DNA of 64,000 bases from Gammaproteobacteria bacterium (GCA_018824405.1 JAHJGO010000026.1:124001-188000), one strand, 5' to 3'. Counted from the stretch's first letter, positions 19,723 through 29,593 are shown. The notes: generated from the letters alone by a model not told the origin. A program made the numbers and translations.

Positions 19723-22700
19723 TTATTTTTCAGTCATGATATCCATGACGAATCGCGTGTGCGGCTGCCACCTGAGGTCGAGGGTATGAGGGTATTCCTT
19801 GTTGATCTCCTCCAGTGGCAACTCGCAGGGGTGGTCCGGGGCAGGTTTCTCTCCCGGGGTATGGCCGTGATTCCAGAAGCGGCTGACGCGCCGCGCTTCG
19901 GCCTCGTACGCATTGACCGGGAAAACGTCGTAATTCCGGCCGCCAGGGTGGGTAACATGGTAGGTGCATCCGCCGATGGAACGGCCATTCCAGCTATCGA
20001 CAATGTCGAATACCAGCGGTGCCTGCACGCCAATGGTCGGGTGTAATGCTGAAGGTGGTGCCCAGGCACGGTAGCGCACGCCGGCCACCATTTCGCCTTT
20101 AGTGCCGGTACTGCGTAGTGGTACGCGCCGGCCATTGCAGGTGATTATGTAACGGGAGTCGGTCACGCCGCTGACCTTGACTTGCACCCGCTCTACAGAA
20201 GAGTCGACGTAACGTGCGGTGCCGGTACTGCTGACTTCCTCGCCCAGGACATGCCAGGGCTCGATACCCATGCGCAGTTCGAGCTGAATATCCTGCACCG
20301 TGACCGTGCCGTAATGGGGAAAGCGGAATTCCATGAAGGGCTCGAACCATTCCAGTTCCAGGGGATAGCCGGCGCGCTGCAGGTCGCGCACTACGTCTTG
20401 CATGTCGGTACGTACATAGTGCGGCAGCATGAATCTGTCGTGCAGGGAAGTGCCCCAGCGCACCAGTTCGTGCTGGTAAGGTGTCTTCCAGAACCACGCA
20501 ATCAGGGAACGCAGCAGCAGCATCTGCACCAGGCTCATGCGGGCGTGAGGCGGCATCTCGAAAGCGCGTAGTTCAACCAGCCCGAGGCGGCCGGTGTCGC
20601 TGTCCGGGGAATACAGCTTGTCGATGCAGAACTCGGTGCGGTGGGTGTTGCCGGTGACGTCGATAAGCAAATGGCGCAGCAGGCGATCCACTAACCAGGG
20701 TTCAGGCACCTCGCCCTCCGGCATTTGCTGGAAGGCGATATCCAGTTCGTAGAGGTTTTCGTGGCGCGCCTCGTCGACGCGCGGTGCCTGGCTGGTGGGT
20801 CCGATAAACAGGCCGGAAAACAGGTAAGACAAGGCCGGGTGATGCTGCCAGTAGGTCACCAGACTGCGCAGCAGGTCGGGACGGCGCAGTACGGGGCTGT
20901 CGGTGGGCGTCGCGCCGCCGATGGTGACATGGTTGCCGCCGCCGGTGCCGCTGTGGCGCCCGTCGAGCATGAATTTTTCGGTGCCCAGCCGGGTCAGGTG
21001 AGCCTGTTCGTAGAGCGTGGTGGTATTGCGCACCAGCTCGTCCCAGCTCGCTGCCGGATGGATGTTGACCTCGATCACGCCTGGGTCGGGGGTGACGGGC
21101 AAGCGTATCAGGCGCAGATCGCGCGGCGGCTGGTAACCTTCCAGTATTACCGGCATGGAGAGCGCTGCAGCGGTCGCTTCAACCGATGCCACCAGATCGA
21201 GATAATGTTCGAGTTCGGTGGTGGGCGGCAGGAATACGTGCATGCGCCCGTCACGCGGCTCTACGCACAGCGCTGTATGCGGAATCCACACAGGTTCCTT
21301 CGGTTCGTCGCCAGCGTCTGCCGCCTCATGTTCATTAATCTCCGGGTGCTGGTCATCGACCTCAACCCGTTCGCTGTAACGGCGTGCCACTTCGCCCGCG
21401 ACATCTCCAAGCGGACCCACTGGTTCGAACAGACTGCGTTCGTGCTCTTCATCCCGCGCGTCCAGTTCCACCCAGGGCAGCGAACCCAGCGGCAGACGCA
21501 GGCCCATGGCTGAGTCTCCCGGAGCCAGGTACATCTCGCCGCGACGGAATTCCCATGGACTGCTGGCCCAGGAATCTGTTCTGCGATCCCAATGCAGCGG
21601 CAAGGTATAACCCACCGGTGCGCCCAGATCTCCGCCCAATAATCTGGCCAGGCGCTTTCTTTCCAGTGGGTCTTTCAGGTTGGCCTTGAGCGGGTCGAGG
21701 TTGGCTGGAACCAGCCCTTCCTGTAACAGGTAATAGAGGGGGTCCTCATAGCCCGCTATGATGGTGGCCGCACTCACGCTCAGCCGCTGCGCGAGTTGCC
21801 GCATGAATTTATCGGCATGTTCGCGTGCAAAGCCGTAGTCCTGGTTCACGTCCGCCAGCAGTTCCGGCTTGCGCCATACCGGCACGCCGTCCTTGCGCCA
21901 GAAGCACGCCAGCTGCCAGCGCGGCAGCGGCTCGCCTGGATACCATTTCCCCTGTCCGTAATAGAGCATGCCGCCTGGGCCAAAGGCGTCGCGCAGGCGG
22001 AGCATCAGTTCTCTGGCCAGCTTGCGCTTTTCTGGGCCGTCCGCTGCGGTGTTCCATTGCTCGGATTCCATGTCGTCGATGGAGACGAAAGTCGGTTCGC
22101 CACCCATGGTCAGACGCACGTCGCCCTGTTGCAGTTCGATGTCGATCTTGTGTCCAAGCGCTTCGATGGCGGTCCACTGCGCATCGCTGTAGGGCTTGGT
22201 GACGCGCGGGTCTTCGTGGATGCGCTGCACGCTGTTGTCAAAGCGGAACTCTGTCTGGCTCTCACCCGCGAAACCACCGCTCACCGGTGCTGCGCTTACC
22301 GGATCTGCAGTGCATGCCAGGGGAATATGCCCTTCTCCGGCAAACAGCCCGGAGGTCGGATCGAGGCCGATCCAGCCCGCACCCGGTATGTAAACCTCAG
22401 CCCAGGCATGCAGGTCGGTGAAATCCTGCTCTGGCCCGGAAGGGCCGTCCAGCGATTTGACGTCGGCAGTCAACTGCACCAGATAGCCGGAAACAAAACG
22501 GGCGGCCAGACCCAGATGGCGCAACATCTGCACCAGCACCCAGCCCGAGTCGCGGCACGAACCAAGTGCCCTGGACAAGGTTTCCTCGCAGGTCTGTATA
22601 CCTACTTCAAGACGGACGGTATAGCTGACGTGTTGATACAGCCGCTGGTTGAGCGCAACCAGAAAATCCACGATCGGTGTTGGCGAGCGGTCGACTTCAC

Positions 22701-23094
22701 CCAGAAATATATCCAGCAGCGGCCCCCGCTCCATGACCTCCAGATATGGCCCAAGCTCTTTGCTGAGTTGGGCATCGTAGGAAAAAGGATACTTCTCGGC
22801 ATATTCTTCGACAAAGAAATCAAATGGATTGATGACCGTCATGTCGGCAACCAGATCCACCTCGATCGAAAGCTCGCGCGTCTTTTCCGGAAACACTACC
22901 CGCGCCAGATAATTGCCGAACGGATCCTGCTGCCAGTTGATGAAATGCTTCTCCGGCTTGATGCGCAGGGAATATGATTCGATCGGCGTGCGCGAATGCA
23001 CTGCCGGTCGCAGTCGGAATAGATGCGGCCCAAGCTGCACCGGGTGGTCATATAAATACTGGGTTTTGTGCTTAAGCGCTACACGAATAGTCAT
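19723..23094 (-). CDS. Transglutaminase-like / DUF2126 (putative amidoligase) fusion protein
   Basis: A 1123-residue two-part protein. Residues 1-~300 are a transglutaminase-like domain with Cys180 (ALGSCRDSG), His229 (DLHAWAEVY) and Asp245 (GLDPTSG). The remainder, beginning near RLTMGGEPTFVSIDD, is DUF2126, a family described as a putative amidoligase related to glutamine synthetase; its signature GTGGGNHVTIGG is seen at about residues 690-701, and DEARHENLYELDIAF follows. This joins a bond-making domain to a potential bond-cutting or -exchanging domain in one chain. The ATG at 23094 is preceded by a weak AGGAAAAAG Shine-Dalgarno. It heads the minus-strand part of the Anbu cluster. Confidence 0.92.
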   Translation of the reverse strand: MTIRVALKHKTQYLYDHPVQLGPHLFRLRPAVHSRTPIESYSLRIKPEKHFINWQQDPFGNYLARVVFPEKTRELSIEVDLVADMTVINPFDFFVEEYAEKYPFSYDAQLSKELGPYLEVMERGPLLDIFLGEVDRSPTPIVDFLVALNQRLYQHVSYTVRLEVGIQTCEETLSRALGSCRDSGWVLVQMLRHLGLAARFVSGYLVQLTADVKSLDGPSGPEQDFTDLHAWAEVYIPGAGWIGLDPTSGLFAGEGHIPLACTADPVSAAPVSGGFAGESQTEFRFDNSVQRIHEDPRVTKPYSDAQWTAIEALGHKIDIELQQGDVRLTMGGEPTFVSIDDMESEQWNTAADGPEKRKLARELMLRLRDAFGPGGMLYYGQGKWYPGEPLPRWQLACFWRKDGVPVWRKPELLADVNQDYGFAREHADKFMRQLAQRLSVSAATIIAGYEDPLYYLLQEGLVPANLDPLKANLKDPLERKRLARLLGGDLGAPVGYTLPLHWDRRTDSWASSPWEFRRGEMYLAPGDSAMGLRLPLGSLPWVELDARDEEHERSLFEPVGPLGDVAGEVARRYSERVEVDDQHPEINEHEAADAGDEPKEPVWIPHTALCVEPRDGRMHVFLPPTTELEHYLDLVASVEATAAALSMPVILEGYQPPRDLRLIRLPVTPDPGVIEVNIHPAASWDELVRNTTTLYEQAHLTRLGTEKFMLDGRHSGTGGGNHVTIGGATPTDSPVLRRPDLLRSLVTYWQHHPALSYLFSGLFIGPTSQAPRVDEARHENLYELDIAFQQMPEGEVPEPWLVDRLLRHLLIDVTGNTHRTEFCIDKLYSPDSDTGRLGLVELRAFEMPPHARMSLVQMLLLRSLIAWFWKTPYQHELVRWGTSLHDRFMLPHYVRTDMQDVVRDLQRAGYPLELEWFEPFMEFRFPHYGTVTVQDIQLELRMGIEPWHVLGEEVSSTGTARYVDSSVERVQVKVSGVTDSRYIITCNGRRVPLRSTGTKGEMVAGVRYRAWAPPSALHPTIGVQAPLVFDIVDSWNGRSIGGCTYHVTHPGGRNYDVFPVNAYEAEARRVSRFWNHGHTPGEKPAPDHPCELPLEEINKEYPHTLDLRWQPHTRFVMDIMTEK

Positions 23095-23460
23095 TGCTTT
23101 TTCCTGATTGTGGCTGTGCCTTCCTGGCCTGTAGATGCGGAATTTTTCGCATCACGATGTGTTTGGTGCATAGCAACAATGCATACCAGGCTTTAACAAT
23201 TCACTGTGGTCAGTGCTTGGTGAACAGAGTTGTCCCGCAGTGATGTATCAATGCGCCGGTTTTATGCGATTCCCGGTGACTGTTGTGCAACTTTGGTGCA
23301 GCGAAGGCTTTTCAGCGATGCCCTGCATTGAGGTAGACCATTGAACTGGACGGAAGACGGTGGCTTACAGAGGCAGTGAAAGTCGTAAAGTAGCTTCTGG
23401 CCTGTGATCCAACAAGGAATTGCCCACGCAGCCGTTTTTACTGTATCTGGCCTGGCGCGA
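23095..23460. other. 366-base gene-free upstream region of the DUF2126 gene
   Basis: No open frame with coding character is seen. On the minus strand it is the upstream region of the transglutaminase-DUF2126 gene. It contains the 9-base motif TTTGGTGCA twice (23162-23170 and 23292-23300). No convincing promoter was found. Confidence 0.6.
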
Positions 23461-23859
23461 CTATTCGCCCTCAGGTTTCCTGCTTGTTCCGCCAGTTAAC
23501 AGGGTTTTGAGCCCGACGTAAGGTTTTTCTTCCACTGGAGCTGGAGTCGAGGCAGGGGTTTTACGAGCTACTTCGCTTTCCAGTTTGCTGACCCGCTGTG
23601 CGAGTACAGCCTTGTCTTCTTCCAGACCGGCAATCTGCCGGCGCAGACGGGAAGCCGTCCATTGCCCCCTGACGACCGCCGGAGACGATAACAGGGCGGC
23701 AATGATCACGCCCAGACCGAGTGCCAGCAACAGTACCATTGCGAGAGAACTGTCAAATCGCCAGATAGCGAAAGTGACAGTTACCGGTACATTATTCTGC
23801 AAAGCGAACATGACAGAACCGATGGCAATGGTGATACCGAAGATCAGTATAAGCTGCAT
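23461..23859 (-). CDS. LapA-domain (DUF1049) inner-membrane protein
   Basis: The 132-residue protein has two transmembrane segments (about residues 3-20 and 38-60) with the family stretch FALQNNVPVTVTFAIW between them, followed by a coiled-coil (LRRQIAGLEEDKAVLAQRVSKLESEV written in parts: LRRQIAGLEEDK, VLAQRVSKLESEV) and a Pro-rich tail. E. coli LapA acts with LapB in lipopolysaccharide assembly control. Here lapB is not adjacent, and the gene stands alone with a good Shine-Dalgarno (AAGGAG). The tail is longer than in E. coli LapA; the link to LPS is by family only. Confidence 0.8.
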   Translation of the reverse strand: MQLILIFGITIAIGSVMFALQNNVPVTVTFAIWRFDSSLAMVLLLALGLGVIIAALLSSPAVVRGQWTASRLRRQIAGLEEDKAVLAQRVSKLESEVARKTPASTPAPVEEKPYVGLKTLLTGGTSRKPEGE

Positions 23860-24014
23860 GATTGACTTACTCCTTTTGGTCAGGCTGATGGCCAGTACAC
23901 CAGTGCGGTTAAACCCGTAATGCGCTGCACGATGCCAAAAATCTTCTTTAGATCATAGCATAACCCCAGTAGGCCGAGGAGGCAGCGATATGACGTGTTT
24001 CCAGAAGAATGGGG

Positions 24015-27000
24015 TCAATCAAAATGGAACGTGTAGAGCACATCGATGGCGTTATCAAAGCCTGCCCGGGTGACGATGGATATGCTGGGGGTCAGGGTGT
24101 AGGTAAGCTTGGTGGTGCCCGCCACCGCCGTCAGCCCTTGTTCGTAACTGAGGAAAGCACGCGCCGAGAGACGTTTGCCGACGGTGATGATCTGGCCTGC
24201 CAAGGGGTCGCCATTTTGTGCCTGGTTCAGGGACAGTTCGTCCACACCGAGAGCCTGGGCCAGCTGGCCGGTGATGCCGCCAGATTGTCCGCCCAGAATG
24301 CTCCCGGCTGCCGTGAGCAAGAGGGAGGTATCGGTGCCGCCCGCATCGGGCGCGCGTCCGAGAACGATCCAGGAAAGTTTTTCCGGGTCAGGCACGTTGG
24401 GAGTGGATACCAGCCGCACGACCGGACGGCGCACTGTGCCCGTTACCGTCACACCGGCTTCCACAGGCAGATTCTTGCGCAGGGCCAGCACATTCAGACC
24501 CGGATCGTCGAGCGGGCCCTGAAAATTCACAATGCCGCGCTCAACCACCAGATTCTGCCCATAAGCCTGGAAAGTGGCATTGTGGGTGGCGATAGTGCCG
24601 CTGGCCCGGAGTGGCTGGGCAGGAAATCCGCGCAAATGAAGTTGCCCTGCCAGACGTGCTTCCAGGCCCGAGGCGCGGAGGAAGAATTGATCGCCCAGGT
24701 CCAGAATGGCATCGATGGTAATGCGCGGCCCGCCGCGGGCAGACGCCTGGTGCCCGATAACGACCACATCGTCGGATAGTTGAGGTCGGCCAGCCGCAGG
24801 CTGAGTGATCAGGCCCGCATCGGCAGTGATTTTTCCGCCCAGGGTGAGGATATCCTGCTCGAAGCTGATGTGGCTCTTTCCGGAGGCGATAATCCAGCGA
24901 TCCGTACGTTGTGCGAGAGGCAGGCGGCTGGCATTCAGTTCCAGATTGCCGCGTTTTCCCATAGGGTCAATCATGCCGGATAAATTGATGCTGCCAGGCA
25001 CCTTTGCCAGTTTGAGCTGTAACAGCAAACGGTCACGGGGTGGAGGATTATGCGGGGCAACAAAGCTGAGCTGGTCGATGTGCAGCCGGGTCTGATCGAG
25101 TCGGGCTGTTAATTTCCCCTGTTGCAGCCGAATGCCTTGATCCAGCCAGGCCACTGCCAGATCATTGCCGTTCAGCAGACCGCGCAGATGGGGTTGGTCA
25201 AAGGTGCCAGCCACATCCGCCGCCAGGGACAGGCGGCCGCTGCTCTTGATGTTGCTATCGAGAGCAGGTCCGACCCAGGAGAGATCTGGCACCTTGACAT
25301 CAATTTTTCCGTTGAGCGGCGTTTCAGGCAGTACGGTCCAGCCTGAAGTGCTTCGTGTCAGGGGCAGGGCGATATTGGCATGCCAGTCGCCAAGGCGTGT
25401 TCCGCGCGCTTTCAGTTCAGCAGAAAGGCGGTTATCACTGGCTCGCGCGTTAAGCTGAAACTCCTGTATACCCAGGGGAAGCGGTTGGTCTCCCGGCAGC
25501 ATCCAGTCGCCGCTTTCGCGCCTTATCCGAAGTTTGCCAGCCAGATTTGGCGCAGCCGAGATGTCCCAATCACCGGCCAGGCGCAGGGTGTTCTGGGTTT
25601 CGCTTGCGGCGCTGATGTGGCGCAATCCGATAGTATTGAAGCTGCCACGGCTATTCCAGCTTCTGGGGGTCCATTCCGTGCTAGCGAGTTGTGCCCTGCC
25701 ACCTGCCACGGCAAATTCGGCTTTGCCAAGCGAGATGCGTTCACGTCCAAGCGTGACGGGTGCAGCGGCGATCAGCTGGAAGGGTACCTGGCCGGTGGCA
25801 GTGAGTTTTGAAAGTACGCCTTGCCATTGCACATTGCGCCAGCCTTTTGCCGCGTCAGTAAGTCCGCCCGAAGCATGTAGATCCACGACCGTTTCCGGGC
25901 CGAGTTGCGTTTTTGCGCTTAACTCGTGGCGCGAACGGCTGCCCTGAATGGCAAGCGTCAGGGTTTGCAACAAGGCGTCCGCTTGCCTTTGATAGCCAGT
26001 GGCTTCCCCATTGAAATTGACTGCTTCTCCATGCAGGCTGCCACTGGCACTGAGACTGTCAAGATGGTGTTCTCCAAAAATAATCAGATGCTTGCCTTGC
26101 ATATTGAATGTGATTTCCGGATTTTTTGTGCTGCCTGCCAGCGTGGCGTGGGCGTTGAGCGCGCCGCCGAATCCGGGGCCGAGCTGTGCCAGTGCCGGAG
26201 CGGCAAGGGTCAGCTCCAGCCGTTCTCCAGGTGTGCCGTAACTACCCCCGGCATTGAGGCGATTGTCGCCCAGTCGCAGTTCGGCTTCGCCGCCGACCCG
26301 GTTCATGCCGCTGAAATCGACCTGGCCGCTGCCACTTACGATGTGGCCTGCCAGTTGGCTGTTGGCTATAGTGAAACTCAGCGTGCCGTTGGCTTGTGGA
26401 GTCAGTTCTCCAGCAAGTTCGAGCTTGGCATTCAGATCTGAGCTCGGTGCCTGCAGGAAAGCAGAAAGATCGAAGTGCTCGAGTTTGCCTTCGAAGGCAA
26501 AGGGTCGCTTTTCGTTGAGGCCCAGCTGGCCCTGGCCGGTAAGCGCTGCTTTTCCGTGGGCGAGGCGCAGGCTGTCCAGGGTCAGGGTGTCGTCGCTGTG
26601 CAGCAGCTTGGCATCCAGATGCAGTTTGCCGTCAGCAAGACTGATCGTACCCCGCTGGGTCTGGGCATCGCCGCTGAGCGTGGCCTTGCCTGCGAGTCGG
26701 GCAGGTCTCAGCCTTGTGTCAATCGCCGCGGGGTCCAGGCGGCTGATGGTCAGATCCGCTGTCCCCGTTGCTTGTTTCAATTGCCAGGAGACGTGGCCGG
26801 AAATGTTCCCGCTACCACCCAGGATCAGGTTCAGCGCATCAAACTGCAAACTTTCGGCAGAGATCGTTGCTCGGGTGCGTATTTTGTGCAAGGGTAGGCC
26901 GCCGCGATCGAGAGGGGCAGGGGATACGTTATCCGCTGACACTTCCCCTTCAAGCTTGCCGGCGGCGTTTTGGTGCAGTTGCGCTTGTAGCGCGAGCTTG

Positions 27001-27848
27001 GCCTGAGGCGCATCGGGCGAGAAAGCGCGCGGATCAAGGCCGCTCACGGAAAGAGTCAGCGCGGCAAACGGGAAAGGGGTGAATGGTTTCAACCGGGCTT
27101 CGCCCTGGCCGGTGAGTCCTGCGCCGCTGCCTTGCGCCATGAGCGTGAAGCTTTCCAGCTTGCCGCTGGCACTGGCAGTAATACGCGCCTCTGGCGATCC
27201 ATGTCCGGCAAGATCCGCACGGGCTTGAAGTTCGAACGGCCGTACGCCGTCCATCTGTGCTGATGCACTCAGATCGCCGTATTCCAGACTGGTACGCAGT
27301 GCATGCAGGCGGTGCAGGCGACCATTGCTTTCCAGTCGCGCAGTCAGTTGGTCTGCTGCAAAATCCGGCTTGCCGCCTGCCTTGCTGAACACCTGCAATG
27401 CAGCAATTTCAATCTTGTCGAGGGAAACGGGCAGCGGCAGGCGCAAGTCCTGTGGCAGGGTCAGCGGTTCGTCCGATGGGGGTGATAGCACTTCCATGCT
27501 TTGCACCGTCAGGGTGGCGATATCCAGCCGCCCCGCCAGCAGAGCGGCAGGCCGCCAGTCGAGACGGGCAGTGTTCAGGGAGACGCGCGTATCGCCGTCC
27601 TTGTAGCTCAAAACTTGTGCGCCCATCGGCCCCAGCAACGTTCCACTCGTGCCCTGTATGGCAAGGGTGCCGCCACTGCTGCTGGACGCCAGGGAAGCCA
27701 GCCACTGAAGACCGGATGAAGTAGCCAGCAGCCAGCCGGTACCGGCAGACAGGGTGATAATAGGAAACAAAATGGCAAACAGCCATATCCGCCGGAATCG
27801 TGCCGGAGGCTTAGGAGATGGTGTTGCGCGTGCCTGATGGTTGCTCAT
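24015..27848 (-). CDS. tamB: Translocation and assembly module subunit TamB
   Basis: A 1277-residue AsmA-like/TamB protein. It has an N-terminal transmembrane anchor (about residues 22-42), then a very long beta-helical body with repeated Leu-Gly-Asp patterns that spans the periplasm. The C-terminal DUF490 domain ends LTYTLTPSISIVTRAGFD followed by YTFHFD. TamB works with outer-membrane TamA in delivering proteins and probably phospholipids to the outer membrane. The start overlaps the tamA stop by one base (TGATG), so the pair is translationally coupled. Confidence 0.95.
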   Translation of the reverse strand: MSNHQARATPSPKPPARFRRIWLFAILFPIITLSAGTGWLLATSSGLQWLASLASSSSGGTLAIQGTSGTLLGPMGAQVLSYKDGDTRVSLNTARLDWRPAALLAGRLDIATLTVQSMEVLSPPSDEPLTLPQDLRLPLPVSLDKIEIAALQVFSKAGGKPDFAADQLTARLESNGRLHRLHALRTSLEYGDLSASAQMDGVRPFELQARADLAGHGSPEARITASASGKLESFTLMAQGSGAGLTGQGEARLKPFTPFPFAALTLSVSGLDPRAFSPDAPQAKLALQAQLHQNAAGKLEGEVSADNVSPAPLDRGGLPLHKIRTRATISAESLQFDALNLILGGSGNISGHVSWQLKQATGTADLTISRLDPAAIDTRLRPARLAGKATLSGDAQTQRGTISLADGKLHLDAKLLHSDDTLTLDSLRLAHGKAALTGQGQLGLNEKRPFAFEGKLEHFDLSAFLQAPSSDLNAKLELAGELTPQANGTLSFTIANSQLAGHIVSGSGQVDFSGMNRVGGEAELRLGDNRLNAGGSYGTPGERLELTLAAPALAQLGPGFGGALNAHATLAGSTKNPEITFNMQGKHLIIFGEHHLDSLSASGSLHGEAVNFNGEATGYQRQADALLQTLTLAIQGSRSRHELSAKTQLGPETVVDLHASGGLTDAAKGWRNVQWQGVLSKLTATGQVPFQLIAAAPVTLGRERISLGKAEFAVAGGRAQLASTEWTPRSWNSRGSFNTIGLRHISAASETQNTLRLAGDWDISAAPNLAGKLRIRRESGDWMLPGDQPLPLGIQEFQLNARASDNRLSAELKARGTRLGDWHANIALPLTRSTSGWTVLPETPLNGKIDVKVPDLSWVGPALDSNIKSSGRLSLAADVAGTFDQPHLRGLLNGNDLAVAWLDQGIRLQQGKLTARLDQTRLHIDQLSFVAPHNPPPRDRLLLQLKLAKVPGSINLSGMIDPMGKRGNLELNASRLPLAQRTDRWIIASGKSHISFEQDILTLGGKITADAGLITQPAAGRPQLSDDVVVIGHQASARGGPRITIDAILDLGDQFFLRASGLEARLAGQLHLRGFPAQPLRASGTIATHNATFQAYGQNLVVERGIVNFQGPLDDPGLNVLALRKNLPVEAGVTVTGTVRRPVVRLVSTPNVPDPEKLSWIVLGRAPDAGGTDTSLLLTAAGSILGGQSGGITGQLAQALGVDELSLNQAQNGDPLAGQIITVGKRLSARAFLSYEQGLTAVAGTTKLTYTLTPSISIVTRAGFDNAIDVLYTFHFD

Positions 27849-29593
27849 CAGAATGCCACCGCAAGCGAAAAATGCAGCCGCAAGGCTTCAGCCTTTTGAC
27901 CCCAGGCAAGATCCACTGCCAGCGGACCGACCGGGCTGCGCCAGCGTGCGCCGGCTCCGTAGCCTGTGGACAGGCGCATGTCGCGCCAGGTATCGGCTGC
28001 ATCGCCAGTGTCGGCGAACAGGGCCGCACCCCAGTCACCGCTGAACCAGTGAGTATATTCAAGACTACCCGTAGCCAGCGTGCGCCCGCCCACCACGGCA
28101 GAGCCTTCTTGCACGCCCAGGCTCTGGTGAGCATAGCCACGTACAGACTGTGACCCGCCAGCGCGGAACAGGTATTCCTGTGGGATGCCGAAGCGCGACT
28201 GAGCTGCGGTGTATCCGGCCTCGCCGCGCAGCGACAGGGTGTCGCGCTTACCCATTGGCCACCACACCTGGTAGCGCACGAGGGTACGCAGGAAATCCTG
28301 GTCCGACAGCAGCTGTTTGCTGGCGCCGCCGATGCGCACTTCAGTCACGTCTCCGCGGCGTGGGTAGAGCGGGTTGTTCACCGTTCGGCGAATCCAGTGC
28401 CAGTCCGGCACCAAGGCCTTAATGCTTTCCTCGGCACTGTCTGACGGTTTGCGTTGCTCGCGTTGCCAGTTGATTCCCAGTCGAGTTTCGATCTGTCCCT
28501 GAGTGCGGCTGCGTGCCACGCTCAGCGCATGATTTGTGGTTTCCAGCCCCTGAATATCGGTGGTTTCGGCACGTGCTCCCCAGGAGAGACGGTAGCCAAG
28601 TGCATCCGGCAGTGTGTCGATAGTGGCGAACAGCGTCTGACGGTTCTGTTCCAGGCGCAGACCGCTAGCGAGATTCCATGCGTGGTCAAGCAGGTTGTAA
28701 TCGCGGTAAGTAATCTCTCCGCGAGCGCCGTTGTTGGAGCTATAACCTGCACCAAATGAAACATGACGCGCTTTGGCTTCTCTTAACACCACTTGCACCG
28801 GCACAGCTTCGTGCAAGGCTGGATCCGGATCGATGCTGACGATGACCGAATTGAGGTGTGGGAGGTTCTGGAGGCTTGCCTGAAACTCGAGCAACTTGTC
28901 CTGACGGTAAGGGTCGCCAGTGCGGAATGGCGCGTGACGTGTTACCAGCTTCTTGTCATAGCGTTCGAGGCCACTGATCGCCAGTTCGCCAAAGCGGAAA
29001 GCCGGCCCCGAATCCAGCACCAGCGATAGCCGCGCGTTGGCGCTATTGGAATCCACTTCGGCCCGGCTATCCTCAATGCGTGCCGCGGCATAATCCCTGC
29101 GCGAAACTCTGGCCAGCAGGGCAGATTTGGCTTCCTCCCAGTCCGGACTGCGAAAGGGCTTGCCCGCAGGCAGGCGCCAGGCAGCTCGCAATTGTTTGAT
29201 CAGGGCTTGCTGCTCGGGTCTGTCGGAAGAGATGGCTCCACGGAATTCAATGTTGACTGCGCTCACCAAGGTGCGTTGGCCGAGGGCGATTTCCAGCGCC
29301 AGCAGGCCGGTATCTCCAGCAGGGCGCAAGCTTAGCGTCGGTGTGAAGTAACCCTCGGTAGCCAACAGTTCGCCAACTTCCAGTTGAGCCCGGCGCAGAA
29401 AGGTTGCTCTCGCAGTATCATCCGGCAGTGCCGCGATGGGTAGTTCGAAGTGAGTTTTCAGTAGCTCTTGTACTGACTCGGGCGCGATAAGAACGACAGA
29501 GGGCTTATCGCTGGCGTCATGTGTCTGTTGGGCCTGAGCAGGTCCGCCGCTCAGAACAGAGGCAATGGCAAGAGCCATCAGGCACTTCTTCAT
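27848..29593 (-). CDS. tamA: Translocation and assembly module subunit TamA (Omp85 family)
   Basis: The 581-residue form starting at the ATG at 29593 has a clear signal peptide (MKKCLMALAIASVL, cleavage after AQA). POTRA domains cover about residues 35-250, and a 16-strand Omp85 barrel ends ALRLHFSLAVAF with the terminal aromatic residue of outer-membrane proteins. The Omp85 motif stretch VRGY is present (SVRGYAHQSLG). An upstream in-frame start at 29668 would place 25 polar residues before the signal peptide and is less likely. tamB follows with one base of overlap. Confidence 0.93.
   Translation of the reverse strand: MKKCLMALAIASVLSGGPAQAQQTHDASDKPSVVLIAPESVQELLKTHFELPIAALPDDTARATFLRRAQLEVGELLATEGYFTPTLSLRPAGDTGLLALEIALGQRTLVSAVNIEFRGAISSDRPEQQALIKQLRAAWRLPAGKPFRSPDWEEAKSALLARVSRRDYAAARIEDSRAEVDSNSANARLSLVLDSGPAFRFGELAISGLERYDKKLVTRHAPFRTGDPYRQDKLLEFQASLQNLPHLNSVIVSIDPDPALHEAVPVQVVLREAKARHVSFGAGYSSNNGARGEITYRDYNLLDHAWNLASGLRLEQNRQTLFATIDTLPDALGYRLSWGARAETTDIQGLETTNHALSVARSRTQGQIETRLGINWQREQRKPSDSAEESIKALVPDWHWIRRTVNNPLYPRRGDVTEVRIGGASKQLLSDQDFLRTLVRYQVWWPMGKRDTLSLRGEAGYTAAQSRFGIPQEYLFRAGGSQSVRGYAHQSLGVQEGSAVVGGRTLATGSLEYTHWFSGDWGAALFADTGDAADTWRDMRLSTGYGAGARWRSPVGPLAVDLAWGQKAEALRLHFSLAVAF

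Noticed and set aside
21796-22977. 393-residue plus-strand open frame
   Set aside because: It is antisense to the transglutaminase-DUF2126 gene, has no recognisable domain, and the minus strand carries clear catalytic motifs.
23173-23189. Sigma-54-like -24/-12 element (TGG...TTGC) on the minus strand upstream of the DUF2126 gene
   Set aside because: The GG to GC spacing is 11 bases rather than the required 10, and the -24 part reads TGGTAT rather than TGGCAC.
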